Assembly: GCF_027580225.2 (NCBI RefSeq)
Contig: NC_073361.2
Location: forward strand, 26,316,001 to 26,380,000
DNA from: Misgurnus anguillicaudatus
Lineage: Eukaryota; Chordata; Actinopteri; Cypriniformes; Cobitidae
DNA length: 64,000 bases
Direction: 5' to 3'
Position 1 is the stretch's first letter; every line of letters begins with the position of its first letter. The position numbers were made by a program, and so were the translations under genes. The notes beneath the pieces were generated by a model, which searched no databases, was not told the DNA's origin, and saw only the letters and a list, made by a program, of their open reading frames with translations. Below are positions 24,401 through 39,400 of this stretch, piece by piece.

Positions 24401-27400
24401 GTCTCTATGCCAGTTAAACGTTACATTTAATGACAGATTCTTTGCCATCTTTTTAGCATCATCCTTGTTGCTATGGCATCCCCATGGTAATGCTCTGATG
24501 TTGCCATGTTACAGTACATGACTGCAGTATTGTCCGTATCAAATAGCATGCAAATGTTAAATATCCACCCACATCAGCACAGAGCATAAGGATCTTCATC
24601 AATATTTGCTGAGCGGTCCCCAAATAATGATTATTGGTTCAAAGATTAATAGGTCAATGGTTCTAAAACTTTTCATTGTGCACCCTCCCTCGTGTAAGGG
24701 GCCACCCAAAACAATGTATGACATAAAACAATATCAAACTTAAAATTTGAAATCCACTAAATAAATAAATTATTAATTGTCATTTTTGTCTGTTAGTAGA
24801 CACATTTTTTTGAGGTTTGATTTTAAACATATTATGGAAATTAATATTTTAAATAAAATGTCCCTGGCATCATCTGGTGGCCTCCAGTTTGAGAACCACT
24901 GCATTACACTATTGACAAACAAGTTATTAACTAAATAGACATTTACAAAAATAAAGGCCTGCTTTCACAGACAAGGCTTAACTAAAGCCTAGATAAATTA
25001 AGACTTTAAACATCTTTTGTAAACTGGTCAATGACGTGACGTTAATTATTTTGTTCCGGTATGCTTCAATTAAATGTAAAAGGGTTAAAATTTCAAAATA
25101 AATTAGCAAATTACTTGCATACATTCTCTTTTTTGAGGACCAAGCCTAAAATTCCTGGTTTTATTTCATTTTGAAAGAATATTTGGGGGATTATTGCTAA
25201 AATGTCAATGTGGTGTAACCAGTCTGTGTCAGTTGGTGTAATCAGTAATTTTTTATGAAAATATAAATATATTCATATTCAAAATGTGGAATGAAATATA
25301 ATCATCTAATTTAGTGTAATTAGATTTTTTTACATACATTTTTTTACATAATTTGTCAAAGATTCTGTTTTCAGAATGTCTGGACAAATATTACAAAAAC
25401 GCATTAAAATTTAAATTTAGAAAGAACTAATAAAATGTATTTTTGTGTGATATTTTAAAATGATTTTTTTATGTTTATGCTTACATGCCATCAAGGTGGA
25501 TAAAATATTTAATATTTCTCATTCTTTGACGCAATTGGCAGTTACACCATTTGACATTTTCAGGTCCATTCAGTCGTAACTTTCATAAAATGGTGCAAAT
25601 GTAATTTTTGATTGCATAAAATCAATATAAATACACTATGTGCATTGAAATATACCTGATGCATGCTTTTAAAACAAGTTTTTTTTTAAAAACATTTTTT
25701 GAATTTCTTATCTGTCCAAACCGTTTCTGTCACTGACCCAAACACGCCTTTCAAAAAGACGTTACTGTTGTGTATCCTGAGACAAATCTATGGCAATGGC
25801 ATATTTTGAGATCCATCAGTGCAGGTTATTATCAGTTGAGACACCCCAAATGTGTGTTTTAGTCTTGGACTAGCCTTGTCTGATAGTGTTTTATTTTCTA
25901 TATCATTGGCCCACAGTCCAGTACATTTTGCAATTGAGTTGTTGATCTCTCTAGATGGATTTAGATTTAAAGGCCATTCACACAGGACATGTTGATGCAT
26001 TACATCTCAGCTATTATATATTGCACAAAAGTTTGTGTTATTTCCTTTCAAAGCCAAGCATAGCCAGCGAAGTCAAGCTGTTACATGCATTTTTGTTAGC
26101 CTTGATTCTCTACCTGTAGGGGACGTTCACATACCGCGTCTTTTGTGCGCTTAAGTTCGTTTGCACGCCCATAATGGAAGAGACGTGCTTGTTTTTTCCA
26201 GCCGCATCGAGTTAAAAGCATCTCAACTTTTAGAATGCCACAAGCACATCGCAAGTCATGTGACAAGAACCTACCCGCCTAGCGTTTTCCACGCATTTTA
26301 CACGCGACATGTGAATGGCCCCTTATAAAATGGTACTGTTTCACAGCATGATCCTCCTCTGTTTTGACCAAATTCAAAGCCTGGATCTAGAGACACTGAC
26401 CTTGTATTCACTCTGACGTGTCCCTGATGTTGCTCTACAAATTAAGGCTGGTAAAGTTCTTCATGGCCTTTCTCTTACACAAACACATTTTTATTACCTT
26501 TCTCGCACCTCATTCTCTCTTTTATGTAAGTGTTTGATGCTGTCTAGCCTCTCCTTCAACAACATTACATAAAAATGTTTCTTTGCCTGGAGGTTACACA
26601 AGATACAATCGTGCAAGGAATAAGCGTCTGATAAGCCTTCTGCCCAGCCTGCACTTGAAAAGATCTGCCAGCACAGATAAATGTAAAGCAATCAATTAAT
26701 GTTCCCTTCTTGTTTTTCATAAATTTGCACATGTATCGTACACAGAGTTTTTGGCTAATCCATAGAAATATCTGAATCAATGTTTGGGAAGTGACTAACA
26801 CCAAGATTTTTCCTGAAAATGTGAGTGAGAAAAAACTAAAAAATTATTTTCAACCCAGGGTTGTTTTGGGGGGGGGGGTGTTTAACCCAACAGCTGGCTA
26901 AAAGTAACCAAGCATTTTTTAGTGTATAGGTTTTTGATATGGTATGCTGCTCCAAAACCGCCTACTTCCATATAGTAGGCGAAAAGCAGTGGGCAAGGTG
27001 AGTAGTATGTCCGAATACTACTAGTAGAGCTGAAAGCGGCGATGTATGCCATGTTATGCATCAACATGGCAGATGTAGTACGTCCGAATCGCATTCATAC
27101 TACCAGGATTCATACTATACAGTACATACTGTTTTAACATTCAGTACCTACTGTACAGTATGCGGTTTCGGACGCAGCCCTAGTCTAGCTACTTCTTGTT
27201 GGTAACTTGTAGGGCTCTATCTTACACCCGACGCAATGCAACGCAATACGCGACTCAAGTGTCTTTTGCTAGTTTCCACCCTGCACAATTATCATTTTCA
27301 CGTTTAGTGCCACGTTGTTTAAATAGCAAATGTATTTGCGCTTCCTTTTGCGCCCATGGGCGTTCTGGTCTGAAAACGAGGTGTGTTCAGGCGCATTGTT

Positions 27401-30400
27401 GGCGCGTTGCTATTTTGAGGCAACTAAAATAGACCACGCAATATGTTTTTTGTTATTTAAAGAGCGTGTTAGTAATATTCGCCTATAAACAGGAAGACAA
27501 CACGGGGTTGCATATTACATACATGAATGCGCAGCAGCACAAAAACGCTTTTAAATATGAAAGATTAAAGGATTGAATGTAAAAGATTATTATTGAGTCT
27601 CTTTGACATAAATGAGGACTAATTATGAGACGTTAGAAGGCGCAAAGAGCTGCTGGTAAGTAAATAAATGCTTTGCTTTAAACAAATGCATCTGTTTTTA
27701 AATGTTTTTTTTTAAATGCTACCTCTCTGATTTATTGTATATGATGAGTCTGTACCTGTGGATATGGTGAGATGAGAAACATTTTTAAGTAATGCTTAAA
27801 AAAAACTCTTTGCTGTCCAAGTGCTGAAACATGCGGAGAGCCGTTTGTAAATTCTTTATCTCCTATTTGTTACAAATAAAGTATTTTTAGAGTACAAACT
27901 TTTTCTTACAACTTGTAAATAATTTTTTGATGATATTGGATAGCCATAAATTTAAAGCAATTAAAAGCCTGCTTTTTTACTTCGATAACTAAAAGAAAAC
28001 AGGTTTTAAAGGTTTTAATAAAAAATAAAAATTTTAATACAAGTGAAAAACAACACAATTATTTAACATTAATCTTAAACTGGGGATCTTCTTCCTCCAC
28101 TTAGTTTTTCAGTTTACAAAGTCCGTCATCTAAATAGGGATTAGACATAGCGCAAAATACTCCCATTACTCATTAAAAAAATATGACCAACCCTTTTCGA
28201 CCATGCGCTCGACGCACAAACCATTTTTCCCATCAGTAAATTAGCAAAAGTGGATTCGGACACGCCCATTTACACGTTGTGCTGTGCGCTTTAGACAATG
28301 CGCTTAAAATAGGGCCCGTAGTGTGATTATATAAGGTAATTTGATGGTAGTTTAAATTATAAGTAGCTTGGGAAGTTGCCTGACTGTGCATTTACTGTAT
28401 AGCATTATTGTCAGAGCAGCCAGAGCGGTTTTTTACGCTCTCGCCGGTGTGAACGTACAGTAACACTGGAGTGAATGACAGTTTTCTTCTGCATCATGCC
28501 TTGTTTTTGAATCTGCTTTCCATCGAATAAATCCCACCGGATGTCTCTTTCCTATCTCTACCGGTCTCCAGAGAGCTAGTAGTTTGTCATATTTCGTCTT
28601 ACTATAAACAATTCATCTCTGTTCCTGTCTAAAAACATCAGCTTGGTCTCTAGGGGCTTATGAGGGCACAGCAGGTAACCAGAAATCACTAAAGTTTGAC
28701 ATTTCAACACTTTCTTTCTCATTCTCTGTTGTATAATAGCTTTCAGTTTAAGATTGAAACACAGACGAAAGAGCTTAAAGAGATAAATTAGGAAGCGTGC
28801 TTTATTAAACACATCCAATTTAGCTAGAAGTATCAACATTTATACCTTGGAGAGCAATTACTTGTCAGTGGGGATAAAAATGAGATACTACCTCCCTCTA
28901 CTGGCACATATCCAGGGCAACCATGCAAATGTGTGCAGGCAGATGGTCACATACATCTCTCTCAAATCTGTCAGCAGTTTGTTTGAGTATTTTTTCCACC
29001 CTGGAGCTTTGTACATTCATGTCTCAAAATTTTCTCAATTACATTCCTAATTAAAAGCCTTGTCACATTTAAAAGCGTCACATTTATAGAAAACATGCTT
29101 TATATGTTTTGATAATATAGACACTCCATTATTTACAACGCAAAATCCCTTTCCAATTCCACATAGACTTAAACTGTATTGCATAGTCAGTTATAATTGC
29201 ATGTTGCAGTAACATATGTTAGCAAATATCTCACCTTCTCATAGTAATTCACATTCTTTTCTGCAGTGTCAATGAAGGCTGATCGTAGATCAGTTCTCAT
29301 GACCTTCTTCCAGCGAGTCCAGTCACTCTTTAATGCATTATTTGCCCACTCCAGCCTATCATCCAATTTTTCCAAGTCTTCCCTCATCTGAAACACACAC
29401 AATGATACAAAATTACCACAGGTCACCTTGACCAAGGATGGGTTTATGAGTTGTCCAATAACCGATTGGTTGGTTAGCTAGGTTGATTTGATTATTTTTA
29501 GCATTTTAGAGGAGATTCATTTATAGATGGAACTGTTGTAGGATTTTAAAGGAGGGGTGCATGATTTTTGAAAAACACTTTGGAAAAGGGAGTCGGGCTG
29601 ACTACCAAAACACACTTGTAGCCAATCAGCCGTAAGGGGCGTGTCTACTAACCAACATCGTTGCCTGGGTTTGTGTATGTGTGGGGCGGGTCTATCAAAA
29701 GAAGGTCCAGATTCTATTGGGTAGGGGCGTGTTTGTTTAGGTGATTTTAAATTTCAACATTGGCTTTCAGAGATCATGCACCCCGCCTTTAAAGTTTTTT
29801 GATGTCCATTAGCTGGCTGAAAAAAGGTGGAATAAGTGTCTGTAAGGGTTGGGTACTGTTCGAATTTTATTCATTTTTTTAATTCTGTCATTCTTTTCAA
29901 TTCCCGGTTTCAATATTTTGATACCAACCCATATGGTTATTAAGCCTAAACATATGAAAAAAGTTTAGCTACCTTAAAATGCGCATGCAGGGATTAATAA
30001 AAGGCATTGACATTTTATTTTTATAGTAAGGATCCTATTACTGCCCATAAAAATCTGATTGCAGAATTGATTTTCGATTTCAAACCCTATAAAACACACC
30101 CGAACAGTAACAGGAGTACCTGTACATGACTCGAATCGAGGTTTATAATACACAACTTCCTTAAAAACATTTTATGTTTTATGTTCCTAAAATATGTTTT
30201 GACAGTCTAAATCAAGATTTTCAAAACAAACACTGTATATGGGAATAGCTCTTCAACCACCAGAGTTGACATACAGGCAGTTTTAAAGTATTGTTAAAAG
30301 TTTCATTACTCCCGTAAAAACTTGCTAAACATGCAGTGATAAATTTGCCATGCTGATATAAACTGTATCCGTCACTAATTAAGTTAATATGTTTTTTGGC

Positions 30401-33400
30401 TCACTGCAATTTCTCTAAAGAATGTCCGAGTAGTTTAATCAAATGATACTAAATATATCTGACAGCTTTTGAATCTATTTTCAAACCAGTCTGACTATAA
30501 TTGCCAGTTATCTATTTTATATTGGCTCCGCTCCAAAACCTAGTGAGCTTGCCTTGCAGTCTACAGCTGCCTTCTGAAAGTAGAATACTAAACTAAAGTG
30601 AAATTTATAACTCATTATAACTTGATTTTAAAGGGTCACAAACAGCAACATAAAACAGTGATAATTGCAAGAGACAATATGGAGATTATGTAACATGCTC
30701 TTATTATTAAACACCATAAACCGAAATCTATATTTTATACAAATATTCATTCTAGACATTATATACAAGTTCACTCACAATCAGACTAAACAAATTGTTT
30801 TGTGCAGCAAAGTATTGCCAGCAAACTCATAATACTATTGAAATTCAGGAGCTTTATTAAATTGTCAGCAGATGCTTTTATGAAAAAAGTGATCTACAAA
30901 AACTTTTCACAAGCAATTTATCGTATACAAGACCCAGCAATACTCACAGTAGGTTACAGTCATTTGCCATGTCAGCCTATATACAGTATGTCATGTTAAA
31001 AATGCTGCATATTGTTGGGCTTAGTTCATGTTAATATTAAAACATTTTAATGGAAACCTCTTTTTAAGAATGTATGATTTTGGTACAGTGTTAGGTCGCA
31101 TTCATTAAAAATAGGACAAAATAAAAAATGCACAGCTTGACTTTCTGTCAAGAAACTTACCGATACTTTTGGCAAAGGCATTCATGAGCTAAACTGTCAG
31201 AAATTTTTTCAAAAATGGTCCTTAGCTGTCACTGGGACTGTACCCTATTAAAAAGTACACATTTGTACCTAACATGTGCATATAACCTCAATGTACACAT
31301 AATGTCTATACATAAATGTTACAAATTACTTTTTAATGGGTACTGCCTCAGTGACGTGTTGATGTTAGAAACGACATATGAGATATGAGGGAACTGCGGC
31401 ATAGTGGACTAATGAGTTGAAACGGAGAGGTAATAAAAGACAGAGAAAGAGAGGGAGATATTTATTGACAGGTAGGCTAATGAAGGTCAAGAGGTGGTTG
31501 TTATATTTCCATCCCATTTCATTCTGGTATGTGTGTTTGGTGATGTGTGGATGTCTTGTGGAACAGCAGTTGTGTTTGGTGAATAAAGGCAGCACGTTGG
31601 GGACCAAAACGCAGCTGTGAAGCTGTCTAGAGCTGCGTTACCCTACTGACAACCAGGCCAGATCAATACTTACGCTGATCAACCCTTTGCTTTGTGACTA
31701 TGACATTGCATTAATAACAGTCAGAGGCAGTACACCCAGTAGCATTTGGCAAACAAATGATTTTAGACCTTTTCTCGGCTCTAACATAATATGTTGAATA
31801 AAGTTTCCTTCAAGTTCACACAGAGAAAATACTGGGTTTATCACATGAATCAATAATTTATCAATAAATATAAAAAAATTGACAACCAGAAAGTATTGCT
31901 TAATTATTTGAAAAGAAAAAGGATGTTTTAGTGAAATGGTTTGCCTTAAAATATGTTTGTATTATCTTTCAAATTAATGCAAATTGGAAATGTCATTATT
32001 ATTTAATGCAATAGCATTTGAAGGATTACTCCACTTTCATAAAAATCAAATCTAGATAATTTACTCACCCCCATGACATCAAAGTTGTTTATGTCTTTAT
32101 TTGTTTAGTCGAGAAGGAATTAAGTTTTTTTGGAAAACAGTCCATGATCTCTGCAGCTTAATATACTTTATTGAACCCCAACAGTCTACAGTTTTAATGC
32201 AGTTTAAAATTGCAGTTTTAACAGCTTCAAAGGGCTTAAACGATCCCAAACGAGGCATAAATGTCTTATCTAGTGAAACGCTAGTCATATCCGAAAAATA
32301 TAAAATAAGCACTTTTAAACCACACCTTCTCGTCTTGCAAGAGCTGTGTGACGCGCCAGCGCGACCTTACATATTTGCGCAAGCACGTCGAAAGGTCACG
32401 CGTCACATATGTGAAACCCACATTTGCGGACCACTTTAAACAATAAACCGACACAGAGATATTAATAAGTATCATTCGACATACAACAACGTCAGAACGG
32501 TCCTCTTTTTCCACACTTGTAAACACTGTGGCAGTAGTTTCGCATATGTCATGCGTGACCCCCCGACGTGATGACGCAATACGCGAGGTCACGCTGTGGC
32601 GCCACACGGCTGGTGCAAGACCGGTAGTTGTGGTTTAAAAGTATATTTTTCTTGCCAAAAATTGTTTTGCTAGATTGTTTAGAGTCCCTTGAAACTACAA
32701 TTTTAAGCTGCATTGATACAAACCATTGAGGTCCAACAAAGTCCACCAAACTGAGAAAAACCCTGGAAAATTTTCCTCAAAAAAGCCAATCTCTTCTAGA
32801 CTGAACAAAGAAAGACATCAACACTTTGGATGACATGGGGTTAAGTCAATTATTGTAATGTTTTTATGAAAGTGGAGTAATCCTTTAAGGGCAACATAAG
32901 TGTCCAAATATTTTTAGGGCCACTGTACAAAGCTATACATTGATTGTTAATGGTAGATATAAAGCAGATGACTACATCTGAATGTAGTTGGATCATATAT
33001 TTAGACCTTCTGGAGAAAGATTCCTCTGAATATCATTTGTGGGACAACAATTAGTTTCAAATGAATTGTAGTTTAACTACTTTACTGCCCTCTACTGGTT
33101 AGAAAGCACATCACAGCCTTAAACAGGCTTTTTATAAATAGTGATTATGACATAGTATGGTCAACTTTAGTAGTTACTATGCAAAGTATTAATAACATTG
33201 ATACAGATGATAAAAGAACTCAGGTTTGCAAAAGAAACACACCAAACCTACTTTCTATAAGAGAAAACCTACCACACTAACAGGCTCAGTGGATTGAGAC
33301 GTACCTACTCTAAATAGCAGCAGTTTGTCAGATAGATTTACAAGAAGCATAGAAACTGCTAGACCAGCATAACGCACCACACCTTTCAAGCGTAAAAACC

Positions 33401-36400
33401 CACAAACCGACCAAATCTCAAAGCTGAGATAGGAAAACATGTGAAACAAAGAAAATTGCATCAACACGCCCTCATATCAGGGTGTGGTGACCTCTAAAAA
33501 CCAGTTCCCTGAAAACCATGAAAAAAAACCACCACTGCTCGAGCAGATAACGCCAGAAGAAGCTACTGTAGTCAGTCCAAGCCCAAACCATCATGAGAAA
33601 AATTACCTCATTCATTTCCCCCTGTTTTTGCTGTTTGACGTCTTCAGGTGACCGTCCCAACAAGCTGTCCCATGCTAAACCCAGCACACTAGAATCCTTT
33701 AATGGACACATGAGCAATATTGAGAATGAAAACATGCGGGCTTGAAGTCACACAACAGATGTTTACTGCAAAAAATAAGTCACCACTGAAGTTCAGAAAA
33801 AGCATCTTGGTTGTGGATGGCAGGGTGAGAAATTAATGCCCTTGATATTTAAAAATGTAACGGCCAAAAACGCTCTAGACATGAATTCCTTTTTTTTTGT
33901 ATGTTATCTATATATATTTTTTTGCATGTTTTATTTCTATTGGTCTCTGTTCAGTAGTTTATTATTTGTTAATTTTATATATCTAGTAGATTGACCATAT
34001 ACAGTTACTAAGTATCTAGTTGAGCTGTGACAATGGCAGAATTTTACCACCATGATGGTAATGCAGTCCTTTCAGAAAAACGTATTTTTTGTGATTGTTG
34101 CGGGCAAAAATCCTTGATCTTGCAACATGTTTTCTTAAAAAATGCGATAGAATCTGCAGGGCATTTAAGGCAATTTTATGCAATGAAATTGCGGGAACTT
34201 GCCAAAATTGCAGGAACTTGCAAAAACTGTGTGAACTTGTTTGCAGCTTTTCATTGATGTTTACGTCACGTAATTACGTCACTTCCTAACATTTCCGTGA
34301 CAACGGGGACATGGCTGCGCATGTGTAAAGTAAACGCAACATTTTTCAACTTTCTGCTAAGATATATATGACTTTTTGCTACAAAAATGCGAGGATTATG
34401 AAATCATGCAAGCCCCGCATAATTCTGTGAACAGAAATCTGCAATTTATGCGGCGAAAGTGCTAGGGATGCTCCGATCAGGATTTTTGCAGCCGATACCG
34501 ATCACCGATTTGTAATCTTCGTGATCGGCCGATACCGATTCCGATACCGATTTTTTTAAAGCTGATATGCAAGCTCTTTGATGACTGTAACTGTTACAAT
34601 CTTTCTAAATAAAATAATACCACGGATGTTGCCTTTGTTATATTACTTGCAGTAATTAGGTATATTATTGTTTTAATAGAGACTCAAATAAATAAGCACA
34701 ACAAATATTTATTCTGCAAAGAGAAATTTTATATGGCTTTAAAAAGGCTTATGTCTCCTAAAAGTACTGAAAATAAAACACTTCAAAGACTGTATACTGT
34801 AATATACACGCATTCGTATGAAGTATAAAAATTCTTTAGTCAAGAGCAGAGAGTGATTTTATTGAGAGATGAATTAGGTTACTGCAGCTTTAAGACTTGA
34901 CAGAGATCGCTCTGTTCACGTGCACTGATGACAGACTGCTGTGTGTGTGGGCGTCGGCTGAACGCAGACAAGCAGCTGTGAGGAAAATAAAAGTTTAAAC
35001 GCTCAAAACTTTAAGACGCATGCAAATAAGAAACTTTTGGCATGAGGATGCAATTGTCCGTGATAGATATGTGTTGTATACGCTGTTTGATGGGGATGTG
35101 AAGACGCCTCGCGCTGTTTACCGGAGCGCGTCCTCCGGTAAATACGCATATCTCTGTAAAGGCAAAGAGAGACATACAAATCTGCACGCTGCACATGAGC
35201 AACAGGTTGTAAAAATGCTCGCGCTACGTAAAAAATGTCTTTAATTGCCGCCGCATTCAGGATCCTTTTGATGACAAAAGTAAACAGAAAGATCGGTTTA
35301 TGAGATCGGCAGATTTAGCGAGCACCGATCGAGTCATTTAATGCCATTATCGGCCGATACCGATCGGCGGCCGATCGATCGGAGCATCCCTAGAAAGTGC
35401 GGCATATTTAAAAAAAGCGTCCCCCGCATAAATATGCGGACTTTGGCTGATTATGCATCGAATCATGCGATCGCATAATCGCGTTTTTCTGAAGGGACTG
35501 GTTATGCACCAATTCGCTGCGGTTTTATAGAATATATGTATGTGTGCCGGGGGGGGGGATAAAAAATATTTCATTGAAATATAAAAATGTAAACGAGGAT
35601 CAGATATACATTTCTTAACAAACATGCATGTTAATAGGCTGCAATTTTTTCCATCTGCTAGTCACAACGTCAAGCAATGCTTAGGTCACTTATCAACGCC
35701 AAATGCTCTGGAGTGCTCAACCACTTTGAAGAGGAGGTTTTAAATATGAAATATGAAGTAAATGTGAAGCAATAAAGCATACATGCTTGGCCATTTCGGT
35801 GGGAGCTCGAGTCGAGCCCCGGGCACCCACGGGATTGGCGCCTATGTGCGTGTTTATTGTGGCACTTCCATCCATGAATCAACAAGTGAGAAACCTTTTT
35901 GGGGTTATAATGTTTATATAATATGCTGAAACACGTTCTGATGGTGTACTGGTAGTGCATATTGATACGTTTTCACAACCTTGAATGACCAAGAGAGAGT
36001 ATCTTGTCGCATTGTTCCGCCCCCATGCCAGAGGGTCATCACTGATATCAGTTGCCTCCCCTTGCAAATAGCGCACTAATAACTGAGTCTGCTGGCTGTT
36101 TAAGTTAACACAAACTTGAAGACATCTTGCTGGGCAAGCACTATCTCACAGCCCTAGTATCTAGCCACATGTGTGTATTGGCCACATGTGGCTAATCAGT
36201 TCTTGTACTTGTTATTAGTTTGCAAGTACAGAACATACAGCTCTTTGGTTAAAAAAATCCAGATCATTAAGGATACCTTTCTATTTTAGAAATGGCCTTT
36301 TGTAGTAAGCTTTGGAAGTCAGAAGGGGGCAACCCTCAATCAAGGCTTGTAATTAAATTGACAATAGAGGCGAGATGCCACTAAGCTTCTCTGGAAACCA

Positions 36401-39400
36401 TCAGTACTTTGCCCAGTAATACCCTTTTTCCAAGCCTTCAAGCTTTGGGTCTCTGATATTTAATGGAATAGATAAAAACAAACTGAAAAAGCCAAAGAGA
36501 CTTAAATATGACAATATTAGCTCTGGCAATATGAATAATATATTTAAACCGTCCTATTTGAAGTGCACCGCCGCTTTAAGGGACACCTACCGCACTACTA
36601 ATGTAATCCCTCCAAATTCCTTTTACAGCCCACAACGAATATCTAATGAAAGCAGAGACGACAGCCAGAGCTCTGTTTTATTAAAAATAATCTCAGAGTA
36701 TTTTCAAAAGAGCACCGGATGGATTAAGTAGAGATTGGGAACAGTCAATAACAGACTTACTACTTCTTTGTCGGCCGCCTTCGCGATGAGGGCTTCTGTC
36801 TTCGCCTCCAACTCAGCCTGGATGTTGTCTCGCCTCCTGAGCACCGTCTAAAACCCATGGTCGATACTCGTGAAAGTATGAAGATCACAATCAATATCTT
36901 TTTATTAAGTTTAAGATCAAATATTTTTTGTTTCCAGCTGCACTTATGTCACTTTTGATCACTTTTATGTTACTAAAGACAGCACAAATGGATTTAAACC
37001 TAAATAGAAATTTACATCAAGAAAACAACCAATATAGAAGATGGAGATGAAAAGTCAGCCTACCTTAAGTGTGTCTGTACAGAGGACGTATTCATGAATG
37101 ATTGGAGTGAGGTTATCATTGAGGTGTTTGACCTGCTCCTCTGTCTCTTTGCAGCACCTGTCTAGACTCCCTGCCATGCATTTTAGGGGCTCTGCCAGCT
37201 CCTCCTCAGAGTTTGACCAAAGCGTGTATGTTGGCGCGCACTCCTTCAGCTCTTCCAGGTACTCTGTGACAATAGAGGAGTTCCCATAATTCCACACTGC
37301 TGAGTGTGCAGTTATAGCCCATGCAAATGATTTTTCTTTAAAGGAACACACCACCTTTTTTCAATATTTTATTATGTTCTTACCTCAACTAAGACAAATT
37401 AATACATACCATTTTTTTAAATGCGTGCACTTAGTCTTTGTACAGCGCGTCGTGAATGTTTTAGCATTTAGCCTAGCCCCATTCATTCCTTAGGATCCAA
37501 ACAGGGATAAATTTTTGAAGCCATCAAACGCTTCCATGTTTTCCCTATTTAAAGACTGTTACATAAGTAAGTATGGTCGCACAAAATAAAATGTGGTAAT
37601 TTTTATAAGCAGATATAAAATGAGAACTATATTTCAAGGCGGAAGAGTTGCTGCAAACAAAGTGCTTGACCGCCATACAATATAGTTCTCATTTTTTATC
37701 CTTTAAAAAAATCGTCACGTTTTATTTTGTGCGCTCATACTTAATCGTGTAACTACTCATGTAACAGTCTTTAACTCATTCACCGCCAGCCTTTTTGAGA
37801 AAAGTTGCCCACCTGCATTTTTGTGATTTTAACAAAAGTTTCACAAAATTCCTTGCAGGAAAAATTATCTTCTATAAATATATAAACATACAAATTATAT
37901 CAAATTAAAGAACACACCCTTTGCTTTCAAACAAACAATAAACAAACAAACAAACAAACAAAATGGCGAAAAAACGTTTCATTATATATTTACTTTTTCC
38001 ACTTAATTTAACCACTGAAATATGGATATTTCTCTTCAAAAATACAACATTTTGAGCAAAAAGCTTAAAAAATTGCGTTTTTGTAAACAAATTTATGTTA
38101 GATATCAGACTCAGAATGACTATCAAACATAAAGGCAGTTAAAATAAATCTTGAAATCTTTTTAACTTCCGTTTTTGATAAATTCGGTTTTGGCGCCATC
38201 CAGTGGATAAAAGCGGTATTACACTTTCACTTTGAAATTCGTCCAGAAAGGCATATTATTAGTTAAATATTAACTCATAATTGATGAGATAACTTGTCAA
38301 TGGCGGGGAATGAGTTAAATAGGGAAAACATGGAAGTGTTTGGTGGCTTCTAAATTGATCCCTGTTTAGATCCTAAGAAAATGAACGGGGTTAGGCTAAA
38401 TGCTAACACATTCACGACGCGCTGTACAATGATTAAGTGCACGCATTGAAAAAAAGATATGTATGTATTAATTCGTCTAAGTTGAGGTAAGAACATAGTA
38501 AAATAATGAAAAACAGTAGTATAGAAAAAAGGAGAACAAGAGAAGAAGATGATGTAAAGAAGAGAAGATGAAACTAGAGGAGCTAAGACTTAAAGTATAA
38601 ACAGGTCAAACCTTTCTGCTCCCTGACGATTCTTTGTGTAACTTTATCGAGTGAGCTCATCTTCTGCCCGAAGGCCTCCACATACTCCTGCATTGCGGTA
38701 AACTCCTCCGGCCGATTTTTGATCCCTCTAACAGTGGCAGCAAGACCTCTCACAGAGTCCCCCATTCTGCTCAGAAACCCTGGACCCTGTTTCTTATGAG
38801 AGGCCAATGCCTGGACAAAGGATTAGAGCGACAGTCTGTGATATCAACAATTTTCCAAAAGACTCTTTAACGGCTAAATCGGTACTTAAATTTCATGGTC
38901 GGACAGTAAAGGGACCAACAGAGAAAATAGGCGATAAAACAGTAACCGTATCATAGCTGCATACAAAGCTTCAAATATCCATAACAACACTATTATGACT
39001 GCCAGGAGTCTTTATGAAGTACTTATCTTGAGAGGTCAGTCAGCCGAGTCTAAACACAGAAACTGTCACGTTATCTGTGTGCATTCAACATAATCCTCTT
39101 AAAGGGAAGAAACTGAGATCACATACAGGGGTGATTATCATGTGCGTGTTTGCATCTGTGGGCATGTATTGGTATAATTTTAGGAAGCTCTGAAGTATCT
39201 CAAATTGCATGTAGAATGTCACCACAACAAAAAGTGGCTAAATCCTAATTTTTCTAATATACAGTGAGCTATGTGAACCTGGACCACAAAACCAGTCATA
39301 AGTAGCACAGGTATATTTGTAGCAATAACAATACATTGTATGGGCCAGAATTATCCTAAACAATATTTGTATGCCAAAAATTATTTTATATATAAAAAAT

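Larger units (their letters stand above)
21442..29234 (-). other. snx7 intron 8
   Basis: No coding exon was supported in this stretch. It holds the SINE and several MITEs (22699-23632, 26116-28318). The rest is mostly A/T-rich. The stretch 21640-21990 is more complex and non-repetitive but shows no gene. Confidence 0.7.

Noticed and set aside
32097..32749. Cluster of ORFs on both strands
   Set aside because: They lie in the arms of the palindromic element at 32021-32888; paired arms create mirrored frames.
33255..33467. Minus-strand 70-codon ORF in snx7 intron 7
   Set aside because: It has no acceptor and donor in usable phase and no similarity to sorting nexins.
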